Assembly: GCA_023436065.1 (NCBI GenBank)
Contig: JAEZKU010000015.1
Location: forward strand, 12,575 to 76,574
Direction of reading: 5' to 3'
From: Bacillota bacterium
GTDB taxonomy: Bacteria > Bacillota > Clostridia > Lachnospirales > Lachnospiraceae
Length of the DNA stretch: 64,000 nucleotides
Position 1 is the stretch's first letter. Every line of letters begins with the position of its first letter. Of the stretch, positions 34,458-43,057 are shown piece after piece. A program made the position numbers and the translations under genes. The notes under the pieces are model-generated. The model searched no databases. It saw only the letters and a list, made by a program, of their open reading frames with translations, and was not told the DNA's origin.

Positions 34458-34494
34458 TGATATTATTTTTACACATCAACTGACAATGTGTCAG
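34458..34494 (+). promoter_or_regulatory. Exporter operon promoter with TetR operator
   Basis: CTGACAATGTGTCAG (34480-34494) is a perfect 6-bp-arm palindrome of the same family as 33762-33774. It overlaps a possible -10 (GACAAT), with TTGATA 18 nt upstream. Confidence 0.65.
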
Positions 34495-34514
34495 TAATAG
34501 TAAGGAGAATGAGT

Positions 34515-34745
34515 ATGGGAATTCACATTAGCTTTGAGCAGATGCTAAAGCTGCTACCACTATTTGCACCAATCACTTTATTACAGCTTGTGTTAATAAT
34601 TACGTCCTTGGTTAGTATCTTACGAAAGAAAGCATCATTCGACAAGAAACTCATATGGTTGATCGTGGTTTTGATTGTAACGCTTATTGGTCCAGTCATT
34701 TACTTCGCAATCGGATCAAAACAGCTTGATCAAGAGAGTATTTGA
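34515..34745 (+). CDS. PLDc_N-domain small membrane protein
   Basis: 76 residues from the ATG at 34515 (AAGGAG seven nt upstream). Two hydrophobic helices with the PLDc_N signature: LLPLFAPITLLQLVLIITSLV and KLIWLIVVLIVTLIGPVIYFAIG, here without any phospholipase domain. Such stand-alone proteins often sit in bacitracin-like ABC exporter operons. The next gene follows after 15 nt. Confidence 0.82.
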   Translation: MGIHISFEQMLKLLPLFAPITLLQLVLIITSLVSILRKKASFDKKLIWLIVVLIVTLIGPVIYFAIGSKQLDQESI

Positions 34746-34760
34746 TGGGAAGGGATATAA

Positions 34761-35681
34761 ATGAATGCAATTGAAACCTATGACTTGACAAAACGATACG
34801 GCTCTCATGAAGCTGTGAATAACCTTAACTTAAGAATTCCGGAGGGATCTATCTGTGGCTTTTTAGGGAAAAACGGGGCTGGAAAAACAACTACAATCAA
34901 AATGCTGGTTGGACTATCGCGCCCCACCTCCGGAGAAATTCTTATTCAGGGACAAAAGCGTATTTATGAGAAAAAAGACAACTCAAATATCGGATATCTG
35001 CCGGATGTCCCTAGTTTTTATAACTATTTTTCTGCCCGGGAGTATCTCGACTTTTGTGGAAGGCTTTATGGGATAAAAACAGTAGAGCGTAAGGAATGCA
35101 TTCGTGAGCTACTGAAACAGGTTGGACTGGAGGATACTAAAACAGCAATTGCCGGATATTCTCGTGGGATGAAGCAGAGATTAGGCATTGCACAGACACT
35201 GATGAATTCGCCCAATATTATTTTTCTAGATGAGCCTATCAGCGCTCTCGACCCAATAGGACGACATGACATAATGGAACTGCTTCGGTCACTTCGTGGC
35301 CGCGTGACAGTTTTCTTTTCTACTCATATCCTTTCAGATGTCGAGAGCACCTGTGATTATGCAGTTATTATGGACCATGGTAACATGATTTTATCTGACT
35401 CAGTTGAGAATATTAAGGCAAGCTATACTGGAAATGCTGTGTTTCTTAGACTCCACTCTTCGGAAGAATGTGATAGGTTTTTAAAGATAATCACTAAATG
35501 TGAGGAAATTAAATATGAAAAGTGTGGATTAAGAGAATTTAAATTATCTTCTGCTAATTTAGTATCATTATGTAAGAAGCTACCGGAGCTACTCATAAAA
35601 GCAAATGCAATATTGGAAAACTATCAGGTTTATACGCCCTCACTTGAGGAGATTTTCATAGAGGTGACTTCATATGAATAG
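34761..35681 (+). CDS. ABC transporter ATP-binding protein
   Basis: 306 residues. Walker A GFLGKNGAGKTTTIKML, signature YSRGMKQRLGIAQ, Walker B NIIFLDEP and the H-loop in FFSTHILSDVE are all intact. The ~90-residue C-terminal extension is typical of CcmA/BcrA-type drug or peptide exporters. Its end overlaps the permease start by 8 bp. The operon (PLDc_N, ATPase, permease) is under the TetR palindrome. Confidence 0.94.
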   Translation: MNAIETYDLTKRYGSHEAVNNLNLRIPEGSICGFLGKNGAGKTTTIKMLVGLSRPTSGEILIQGQKRIYEKKDNSNIGYLPDVPSFYNYFSAREYLDFCGRLYGIKTVERKECIRELLKQVGLEDTKTAIAGYSRGMKQRLGIAQTLMNSPNIIFLDEPISALDPIGRHDIMELLRSLRGRVTVFFSTHILSDVESTCDYAVIMDHGNMILSDSVENIKASYTGNAVFLRLHSSEECDRFLKIITKCEEIKYEKCGLREFKLSSANLVSLCKKLPELLIKANAILENYQVYTPSLEEIFIEVTSYE

Positions 35682-36438
35682 TATTGTGGTATTATACAGA
35701 AAAGAATGGACGGAACTTTGCAGGACAAAAAGACTTTATGCATTGCTGGGGGTTTATATATTGTTTGGGATGGTTAGTCCCATTCTTGCCAGATACATGA
35801 AAGAAATTGTTTCGGCTTCAATGGGAAGCGCTGCACCTATATTGATCACTACACCTGTGTGGTCAGACAGCTGGAAACATTTTTACAGTAATTTATCGCA
35901 AATGGGTGGGATATCTGTTCTTCTAATATTTATGAGCTGCATTTGCGGAGAGAAACAGGCAAAGACAGCAGAGTTGCTCTTTACTAAAAATCTATCACCG
36001 ACAGAGTTACTGACAACAAAATATTTATCAGCAGTAGTATCTGTTATTCTAGCTTTTTTTCCTGCAGTACTACTGTGTTGGGGATATACATATTATCTGT
36101 TTGGCTATTCCGGTGAGTGGAAAAATATTATGGAAGGAGCATTTTTCTATGTAATATTTATGGTGGTTCTACTAAGTATAGTGGTACTGGCAAGTACATT
36201 GGCCACAACCGTAGCATTTGCGGCAATGTTTGCCTTTGGTGGATATCTGGTCTTGATTCTGTCAACTTATCTTCCGGTGGTAGGTTCACTGATGCCCGGC
36301 TCACTTCTTACTATGACAATGTCTGCTATCATAAATGGATGTCCAAATGTTATATTACCCCAAATAGTAATCGCTTTGGTTGTTAGTATCCTTTGCATCT
36401 GTACATCCATTTATATTATGAAACATCAGGAAATATGA
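35674..36438 (+). CDS. ABC-2-type transporter permease
   Basis: 254 residues with about six transmembrane helices. N-terminal VLYRKEWTELCRTKRLYALLGVYILFG is typical of ABC-2 permeases. It pairs with the preceding ATPase in a probable antimicrobial or lipid exporter. It converges on the GGDEF/HD-GYP gene, overlapping it by 13 bp at the 3' ends, and no separate terminator is visible. Confidence 0.88.
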   Translation: MNSIVVLYRKEWTELCRTKRLYALLGVYILFGMVSPILARYMKEIVSASMGSAAPILITTPVWSDSWKHFYSNLSQMGGISVLLIFMSCICGEKQAKTAELLFTKNLSPTELLTTKYLSAVVSVILAFFPAVLLCWGYTYYLFGYSGEWKNIMEGAFFYVIFMVVLLSIVVLASTLATTVAFAAMFAFGGYLVLILSTYLPVVGSLMPGSLLTMTMSAIINGCPNVILPQIVIALVVSILCICTSIYIMKHQEI

Positions 36439-38663
36439 GTCCTTCCCCCATCGAATTCCAGTATTTTTTCCTTAATAACCAGTTGAATTAAGTCGGGGTC
36501 AAACTGCTTTCCGGCATTTTCGATTAATTCTTGCATCGCTTCTTCATGAGTCATCGGCCTGTGGTATGGCCTTTCGCTTGTCATAGCATCATAGGAATCT
36601 ACTATGCTCAGTATTCTTGATTGGATCGGGATCTCTTCCCCCTTCAACCCCCGTGGGTAACCTTTCCCATCCCAGCGTTCATGGTGAGATAGTATATAAT
36701 CCGAAATACGTACAAATTCCGGTACGGATTGCGTGATACGGCTGCCGATTTCCGAATGCCTTTTCATGATTTCCCATTCATCATCATCCAGCTTACCCGG
36801 CTTGTTTAAGATTGAATCCGGAACCCCGATTTTTCCGATGTCGTGTAATACGCCTAATAACTCCAATTCCTGTAGTGTGGTTTGAGGAAGATTCATGACC
36901 TCTCCCATATGTTTGCTGAGTCGCATCAATCGATTGGCATGCTCCTCGGTTTCGTGACTTTTCTCAAATAAGGTTTTTCTAAAAGACTCCAAAATAGAGT
37001 TTCGATAGCTCCGGCTATTCAACATTTTTTGTGTATACATCACTTCTTCAGCAGTGTTGATAGTTTTTGAGATTTCTTCGCTATCATTTTTTCGAACGGC
37101 ATACCCTAAAGAAATGGATAACTTAATGCTCATGCTTGTTAATTCCGCACACTTCTTATTTATGCGTTCACAAATCATTTCTGCTTCTGACGCATTAGTA
37201 TTCGGAAGTAAAATGAGGAATTCATCGCCACCCCATCTTGCGACGATATCAGTTTGACGGCATGACTCAGACAGAATTCTGGAAGCCTCGATCAAGAAAT
37301 GGTCTCCTTCGTAATGTCCTAACACATCATTTACCATTTTAAGACCGTTGATATCTCCTAAAATAATCGAAAGAGGGTAGTGCTCCTGTTCTTCAATCTG
37401 CTTCATTTTTTCTTCTATATACCTTCGGTTATATAATTTAGTCAGACTGTCATGATAACTCAGATACAGAACCTCATCCTGCTTAATCTTCTTTTCTGTA
37501 ACATCTCTGAAGACCATCACGACTCCTTGAATATCACCATCTTCGCCTAAAATAGGCGCTGCGCTGTCTTCAATCGCCCTTTTTTGCCCTTCCCTTGAGA
37601 CTATCACGTAATTATTCTCTACCTCGACCGTATTTAAACCGAGTAAGACTTCTTCAATCGGATTTCTTCCCTTCATACCTGTAAGCTCATTTTCAAGGGT
37701 TAATACAAGATCGACCTCTTTGCCCAAGGCATCCTTAGCATCCCAGCCGGTGAGTGCTTCTGCTACAGGATTAATTAAAGTAATTCTCATATTTTGATCC
37801 GTAGTGATCACGGCATCTCCAATGGCAAGCAGAGTGATTTTTAGACGTTCCTTTTCATAGTATAATTCCTGTTCGGCTTGTTTTTTCTTGGTGATATCCT
37901 CAAATACTCCAAGAAGGCCGAAAACCTCTCCATTGGCATCTCGAAGTGGCACTTTAGAAGTTCTGATCCATCCTTGATCACCATTTGCATAAATGTGCAG
38001 CTCTTCGATATTGATTTTTGCACGTCCGGTTTTCATGATTTCCGCATCATCTGCCCTGTATTTTTCTGTTTGAGCAGAGGACGGTGTATCATAATCATTT
38101 TTTCCGATGATCTGTTCAGGGGAACTCTTGCCGGCTTCATTTGCGAAATACTGGTTACAGCCTAAAAAATTGGAGTCTAAATCCTTCCAAAAAATTGGCA
38201 TCGGAATCGTGTCCAATACTTTCTGCAAAAGTTCATTGGCCAGGATAAATTCCTTCTTGTTGGCCGTCAATCGTATCTTAAATCGATTAATGATAATACA
38301 GATTATTATTGTTGTAAGCGATATAAAGGCTCCCGGAAGGATCAGCAATGTTCCGGTTGAAATGATTCTTAAGAGTGTGATCAATGCAGAGATACCGCAA
38401 AGCGCAGTCGCGACCAAATAACTTCTCTTAAGGCGTAATAGTGTAATATAGATTGCTACCAATACCTGACCTTGCGACAGGAGAGTGGCTAAAATATATT
38501 TATTAAAGGGGAAATTGTACTTTATGTTTTCAGACGACAGGTAAATGATGAATAGATGCAAAACAATATAGCAGGCAACTAATAGGAATAATTTAAACAG
38601 GTTAAGATTACTTGATTTCTCTACTTTCTTGTTGTAGATATCATCTTTTGTGTTTATTCGCAT
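36426..38663 (-). CDS. PAS-PAS-GGDEF-HD-GYP cyclic-di-GMP turnover protein
   Basis: About 745 residues from the ATG at 38663 (GGAGGAG upstream; starts seven and thirteen codons further up are possible). Four to five transmembrane helices (~20-135), two PAS domains (~150-270, ~275-395), then GGDEF with an intact active site RWGGDEFLILL and upstream I-site RQTD. The C-terminal HD-GYP has LHDIGKIGVPD, HSEIGSRI, HHERWDGKGYPRGL and YDAMTSERPY. Both synthase and hydrolase motifs look functional, so net direction cannot be predicted. Confidence 0.93.
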   Translation of the reverse strand: MRINTKDDIYNKKVEKSSNLNLFKLFLLVACYIVLHLFIIYLSSENIKYNFPFNKYILATLLSQGQVLVAIYITLLRLKRSYLVATALCGISALITLLRIISTGTLLILPGAFISLTTIIICIIINRFKIRLTANKKEFILANELLQKVLDTIPMPIFWKDLDSNFLGCNQYFANEAGKSSPEQIIGKNDYDTPSSAQTEKYRADDAEIMKTGRAKINIEELHIYANGDQGWIRTSKVPLRDANGEVFGLLGVFEDITKKKQAEQELYYEKERLKITLLAIGDAVITTDQNMRITLINPVAEALTGWDAKDALGKEVDLVLTLENELTGMKGRNPIEEVLLGLNTVEVENNYVIVSREGQKRAIEDSAAPILGEDGDIQGVVMVFRDVTEKKIKQDEVLYLSYHDSLTKLYNRRYIEEKMKQIEEQEHYPLSIILGDINGLKMVNDVLGHYEGDHFLIEASRILSESCRQTDIVARWGGDEFLILLPNTNASEAEMICERINKKCAELTSMSIKLSISLGYAVRKNDSEEISKTINTAEEVMYTQKMLNSRSYRNSILESFRKTLFEKSHETEEHANRLMRLSKHMGEVMNLPQTTLQELELLGVLHDIGKIGVPDSILNKPGKLDDDEWEIMKRHSEIGSRITQSVPEFVRISDYILSHHERWDGKGYPRGLKGEEIPIQSRILSIVDSYDAMTSERPYHRPMTHEEAMQELIENAGKQFDPDLIQLVIKEKILEFDGGRTHIS

Positions 38664-38805
38664 CGTTTTGCGCTCCTCCATTGGAGAATCGACCTTCATA
38701 TTACAATGTCTCTATGAATCGATTCAGTCAGTATCATACAATTATATAGAGATATTATACTATATTTGGAGTTCGTTATCAACTGACTGTGTACGATGCC
38801 ATGGA

Positions 38806-39447
38806 TTAAAACTTTCTCACCATACTTGTTAAGCGTTCAACCTGCTCCGGATCAGTATGTGAAAAGAAGAGGGTCTCAGCTTTATCTAAAGTGGCAATGT
38901 TATTCATGTCTTCCTCAGATAATTCAAAATCAAATACATCAAAATTCTGCTTCATACGTTCTTTATTCACCGTCTTAGGAATGACGGATACTCCTCTTTG
39001 AATCAGATATCTTAATACAACCTGAGCGTTCGTCTTATTGTATTTATCTCCGATTGCTTTCAGTTTCCCATCTTTATATAGTTCCTCCATTGCCCGGTAA
39101 GTTCCGTAATAATCATTGAAGGGTTGATGAATTAATATAAGATCAAGATAGTCCAACTGAAGCCTTTCTAAAGAGCCTTCAATTGATTTTTTGGCTTTTT
39201 CATATCCATATTCAGAAATCCATATTTTCGTAGTAATAAAGAATTCTTCTCTTGGAATACCACTCTTCTTAACAGCATTTCCTACCGCTGTTTCATTACC
39301 ATAGCCCTGAGCAGTGTCAATGAGCCGATATCCTACATCGATTGCATCCAAAACACATCTCTCGCATTCTCCCTGATCTGCAATCTGAAACACTCCATAG
39401 CCTAATATAGGCATTCTTGTACCATTGTTTAATTCTACATACTTCAT
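38806..39447 (-). pseudogene. Aldo/keto reductase with internal in-frame deletion
   Basis: 213 residues from the ATG at 39447 (AGGAGG upstream); normal AKR5-like enzymes have about 280. The N-terminal half is normal, with tetrad residues in DTAQGYGNE, TTKIW and LILIHQP. At GKLKAIG it jumps directly to DKYNKTNAQVVLRYLIQRGVS. The usual intervening SNF...QVE...AWAPF segment (~65-70 residues, barrel strands and cofactor contacts) is missing. The family has LKAIG-like sequence on both sides of that segment. Probably non-functional although still in frame and with a good promoter. Confidence 0.75.
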
Positions 39448-39572
39448 ACTACTTCCTCCTATCTTTGAATTAATACGGGTGATTTTGCTCCCCATAAAAC
39501 TTATGGATCCTTTAATCATCAATTCATTAGCTTTTCCTTCTTGCACTATTTGTAATACCTATTTACAATGAT

Positions 39573-39603
39573 ATTGTAACACCCTGTAGTAACTACAGGT
39601 CAA
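39573..39603 (-). promoter_or_regulatory. MerR-type promoter of the aldo/keto reductase gene
   Basis: On the minus strand TTGACC (39598-39603) and TACAAT (39573-39578) are 19 nt apart. The spacer holds the perfect dyad CCTGTAG-TAA-CTACAGG (39583-39599). Confidence 0.8.
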
Positions 39604-39627
39604 TAAAAAATAAAGGGGTGATAAATT

Positions 39628-40023
39628 ATGTATACCATGAAAAATGTTTGTGATAAGCTTAATATAACATATGAAACCCTTAGGTTTTATTGCAATGAAG
39701 GGTTAGTGCCTAATGTGAAAAGAGATCAACACAACTATCGGGTTTTTGATGATAGAGATTTGAATTGGCTTATTAGTCTGCAATGTTTAAGAAGATGCGG
39801 TTTTAGTATAAAAGAGATGAAAGTATATATGAACCTATGTCTTGATGGACCTTCTTCAATCATAACCAGAAAAAAGATTCTTGCAGAAAAAAGAGAAAAG
39901 CTACAGCGAGAAATGGAAGATATTCAAGGCAGTATTGACTTTATAGATCATAAACAAGAATTTTATGATGGAGTGTTAGAAGGTAAAATAAGATACACCA
40001 GTAACCTGATTCCTGTAGATTAA
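39628..40023 (+). CDS. MerR-family regulator, divergent from the aldo/keto reductase
   Basis: 131 residues; AAAGGGGTG upstream. Winged helix MKNVCDKLNITYETLRFYCNEGLVP and NYRVFDDRDLNWLISLQCLRRCGFS, then a coiled coil and a short tail ending in YTSNLIPVD. It matches regulators that activate aldo/keto reductase genes. The 19-nt-spacer promoter between the two genes is its evident target. Confidence 0.9.
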   Translation: MYTMKNVCDKLNITYETLRFYCNEGLVPNVKRDQHNYRVFDDRDLNWLISLQCLRRCGFSIKEMKVYMNLCLDGPSSIITRKKILAEKREKLQREMEDIQGSIDFIDHKQEFYDGVLEGKIRYTSNLIPVD

Positions 40024-40123
40024 TATCAGAGTGTAGAGTTATTCCTCTGACAAATGTGTGCATGAAATATCAAGAAAGCACCGCAGGTATCTGATATTAT
40101 TGTACCTGTGAGGAGGTGAGAAT

Positions 40124-40912
40124 ATGGATTGGATGACAAGCATTCAGCAAACGATCGATTTTATTGAAGAGAATATCTGCAAGGAGCTGGAGGTTGATAT
40201 GCTTGCTGACAGAATCTATACTTCCCGGTTTTATTTCCAGAAGGTCTTTACTATCTTATGTGATTGTACCGTAAGTGAATACATACGCAACAGAAGAATG
40301 ACTTTGGCAGGTTATGAAGTAATTGATACCGAAAGCTCTCTTTTGGAAATCGCATTAAAATACGGATACGAAACAAATGAAAGCTTTACAAGAGCCTTCA
40401 CAAGATTTCATGGAATAACACCATCGGAAGCCAGAAAGAATCATTCGAATTTAAAAGCATTCTCACGTATTTCGCTGAAATCTAATTTATCAGGAGGGAA
40501 AGCACTTATGAGCGATTTTTCAGAAAGAGGCTATGTTGTGAAGGAAACGGGGGCAGTGTATTATACGCAGGACATGGATAATACACTAAAGTGGTTCAAG
40601 GAAGTGTTAGGCTGGTACGGACAGATTGAAGAAAGAGATTCAAACAATGCAGGTCTTTATGGTTGCGTCAATAATATCCCGATTGAAATCGAAGCGCTTC
40701 ATATTGCCCCCTTTACAGGTATTCATATGTTTCGGGGCGAGCCGTTGAACAGGATGGTAGGGTTTATGCTAGTTCAGGGAGTGGAACAATTATATCAATA
40801 TGTAAAGAAAAATGGTTGGAATCAGATTACAGAGGTGATAGAGCAACCCTGGGGCGGTAAAACCTGCTCAGTGACAACCATTGATGGGAGTGTTCTGACT
40901 TTCTTTGAATAA
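40124..40912 (+). CDS. AraC-type regulator fused to a glyoxalase/VOC-like domain
   Basis: 262 residues, GAGGAGGTG upstream. Two AraC helix-turn-helix motifs come first (~1-105: ELEVDMLADRIYTSRFYFQKVF and LLEIALKYGYETNESFTRAFTRFHGITPSEARK). They are followed by a VOC-like domain (~135-262) with YYTQDMDNTLKWFKEVLGWY and SVTTIDGSVLTFFE. The VOC part probably binds a small-molecule effector rather than acting as an enzyme (inference). The leuA promoter starts 9 nt after its stop. Confidence 0.85.
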   Translation: MDWMTSIQQTIDFIEENICKELEVDMLADRIYTSRFYFQKVFTILCDCTVSEYIRNRRMTLAGYEVIDTESSLLEIALKYGYETNESFTRAFTRFHGITPSEARKNHSNLKAFSRISLKSNLSGGKALMSDFSERGYVVKETGAVYYTQDMDNTLKWFKEVLGWYGQIEERDSNNAGLYGCVNNIPIEIEALHIAPFTGIHMFRGEPLNRMVGFMLVQGVEQLYQYVKKNGWNQITEVIEQPWGGKTCSVTTIDGSVLTFFE

Positions 40913-40920
40913 ATTAATCG

Positions 40921-40949
40921 TTGACAAATCTTAACTATCTGTATATGAT
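40921..40949 (+). promoter_or_regulatory. leuA promoter
   Basis: TTGACA (40921-40926), a 17-nt spacer and TATGAT (40944-40949). A near-consensus vegetative promoter just ahead of the T-box leader. Confidence 0.85.
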
Positions 40950-41174
40950 ATCCAATATAGGAAAAAGACGTTGATGAGGAATAGTAGCTATCGGATAATT
41001 TTCAGAGACCTGTTGGCTGGTGTGAAACAGGAGTTAGAAAATAGTGAACTCGCCTTTGAGTTGCCGGCTGAAATTAAGTAGGCTGTGACGGAAGCCCACC
41101 GTTAACGGGGATAGATATCGGTTTTATTGTGCCTGTATTGAATTTAACCAGTATAGAGTGGTGTAGCAGATATT

Positions 41175-41206
41175 ACTTCTGTCTCTTACGAGACAGAAGT
41201 TTTTTG
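41175..41206 (+). terminator. First (internal) terminator in the leuA leader
   Basis: ACTTCTGTCTC/GAGACAGAAGT, an 11-bp stem with loop TTAC and six T. It follows AGAGTGGTGTAGCAGA (41155-41170), which resembles a decayed T-box. Confidence 0.8.
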
Positions 41207-41288
41207 ATTCCTTTGTATCATTACACCTTCACAATAAGGGTATCGAGAAAGTGCATACATAATTGTATGAATTAGAGTGGTACCGCGG

Positions 41289-41341
41289 AAAGCTCCCTTT
41301 TCGTCTCTTGTCATCGATAAGAGATGAAGGGAGCTTTTTAA
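41289..41341 (+). terminator. T-box terminator of leuA
   Basis: AAGCTCCCTT.. with CTCTT and AAGAG..AAGGGAGCTTTTT form the long terminator stem directly after the canonical T-box. Confidence 0.88.
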
Positions 41342-41401
41342 TGCCGCTTAATCAGATGTAAGCCATAAGCGGCGAAATCAAAATTAAAAGGAGATGTGAC
41401 T

Positions 41402-42928
41402 ATGTCAAGAAAAATTTATGTATTTGACACAACCTTAAGAGATGGGGAGCAGGTACCAGGTGCAAAACTAAATTTGCAGGAAAAATTGGAGGTGGCGGCA
41501 CAGATTGCGAAAATGAAGGTGGATATGATGGAGGTTGGCTTCCCTTCCTCCTCACGAGGGGATTTTGAAGCAGTGAAAGCAATCAGCAAAAAAATCGGCA
41601 GCGAGGTATGTATCGCGGCCTTAGGCAGAGCAGTGGAATCGGATATTGATGCGATATATGAAAGTATCCGTGAAGCACAGAACCCATTAATTCATATTGT
41701 ATTGGGATCCTCAGATGTACATGTGGCAAAGAAATTCCGCAAAACTCCGGAACAGGTAATTGAAATGGGTGTTTCCTCCGTTAAGTATGCTAAGAAATAT
41801 CTTCCCAATGTTCAGTATTCTTTAGAGGACGCCAGTAGATCAGAGTTTGAATATATGTGGAAGACCATTGATGCCGTAGTGAAAGCAGGTGCTACCATCA
41901 TCAATATTCCTGATACAGTGGGCTTTGCAGTTCCGGAGGAATTTGGACGCCTGATCTATCGGATCAATGACAGACTGAAGAATTTAAATCCGAAGGTGCT
42001 GTTGAGTGTTCATTGTCATAACGATACCGGACTTGCAACGGCCAATACCCTGGCTGCGGTTCGCAATGGTGCAGATAAGGTGGAATGTACCGTGAACGGA
42101 ATCGGAGAGAGAGCAGGAAATACTTCTTTAGAAGAGGTTGTGATGGGAATTAAGCTTCATGAAGATTACTATGATGCCCATACGACAATTGATACGGGTA
42201 AGATTTATGAAACCTCACGTATTGTAAGTGCTACGATGGGATTGGATATACAGGTTAATAAAGCGATAACCGGGGAAAATGCCTTTGCCCATTCTTCGGG
42301 GATACACCAGGATGGACTTTTGAAATCAAAGGATGTCTATGAAATTATGGATCCACAGACAATCGGTGCACCGCCGATGGAGCTGGTTCTGACTGCCAGA
42401 TCCGGACGACACGCATTTTTGCATGTAACGAAGAAATTGGGCTTCGAGATACCGGAGGAGCATATTTCAGAGATTTATCAGAAGTTTTTGGCAGCAGCAG
42501 ATCTAAAAAAGGAGCTGTATGACAGTGATATTATCTCCTTATTGAAGAGCTATCCGAGTGTAGAATGTATCTCGAATAAGGAATTGTGGGAGTTGGTGGA
42601 GTATCAGCTTACGGCAACCAGTACCTTACCGACTGCTACGGTCAGGTTAAACAGAGGAGAGAAGGAGGTAGTGACCAGCAGCACCGGTACGGGTGTCATC
42701 GATGCACTCTATAGTTCCATCCTCGAAGCTGTACAGCTTCCGATCGAGCTGATTGAATATCGAATTAATAATTTGAGCAGAGGCAAAGGAAGCCTTGGAA
42801 AAGTAATTACTCAGATCAGATATAAGGATACCCTGTATCAGGGGAAAGCAATAGAACAGGATGTCATGAAAGCCAGTGCTTTGGCTTTTATCAATGCTGC
42901 TAATAAGATAATATTGGATGCAGAATAA
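41402..42928 (+). CDS. leuA: 2-isopropylmalate synthase
   Basis: 508 residues from the ATG at 41402 (AAAAGGAG upstream). First committed step of leucine synthesis. The catalytic TIM barrel has DTTLRDGEQVPGAKL, HCHNDTGLATANTLAAV (metal-binding HxH), GIGERAGNTSLEEVVM and HSSGIHQDGLLK. The C-terminal LeuA dimer domain (~390-500), normally the leucine feedback site, is present. The leucine T-box leader confirms the pathway. leuBCD are not next to it. Confidence 0.95.
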   Translation: MSRKIYVFDTTLRDGEQVPGAKLNLQEKLEVAAQIAKMKVDMMEVGFPSSSRGDFEAVKAISKKIGSEVCIAALGRAVESDIDAIYESIREAQNPLIHIVLGSSDVHVAKKFRKTPEQVIEMGVSSVKYAKKYLPNVQYSLEDASRSEFEYMWKTIDAVVKAGATIINIPDTVGFAVPEEFGRLIYRINDRLKNLNPKVLLSVHCHNDTGLATANTLAAVRNGADKVECTVNGIGERAGNTSLEEVVMGIKLHEDYYDAHTTIDTGKIYETSRIVSATMGLDIQVNKAITGENAFAHSSGIHQDGLLKSKDVYEIMDPQTIGAPPMELVLTARSGRHAFLHVTKKLGFEIPEEHISEIYQKFLAAADLKKELYDSDIISLLKSYPSVECISNKELWELVEYQLTATSTLPTATVRLNRGEKEVVTSSTGTGVIDALYSSILEAVQLPIELIEYRINNLSRGKGSLGKVITQIRYKDTLYQGKAIEQDVMKASALAFINAANKIILDAE

Positions 42929-42950
42929 ATAGATACATGGATGTTAATTA

Positions 42951-43052
42951 AGAGCTCCCTTTCGCATGATATTTCTCGAAGCATGATATTTTTTGTAGCT
43001 TTTAGGGATAATATTTACTGTCAGCAGTAAATATCATGACGGAAGGGAGCTT
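42951..43052 (+). promoter_or_regulatory. Candidate RNA switch in the DUF3793 gene leader
   Basis: Two exclusive folds are possible. Hairpin A: ATATTTACTG/CAGTAAATAT with loop TCAG (43011-43034). Fold B: AGCTCCCTTtCG.CATGATATTT (42953-42974) with AAATATCATGACGGAAGGGAGCT-type sequence (43029-43051), which would bury the GGAAGGGAG ribosome site. GCATGATATTT occurs twice (42964, 42981). Confidence 0.55.
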
Positions 43053-43057
43053 AACTT

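Larger units (their letters stand above)
40957..41341 (+). ncRNA. Leucine T-box leader of leuA
   Basis: Stem I elements include GTTGGCTGGTG near 41012 and the specifier context GAACTC, giving Leu codon CTC at 41049-41051. The canonical T-box AGAGTGGTACCGCGGA is at 41274-41289. Uncharged tRNA-Leu would stabilise the antiterminator and let RNA polymerase enter leuA. An additional degenerate T-box plus terminator lies inside the leader (41155-41206), see findings. Confidence 0.92.
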
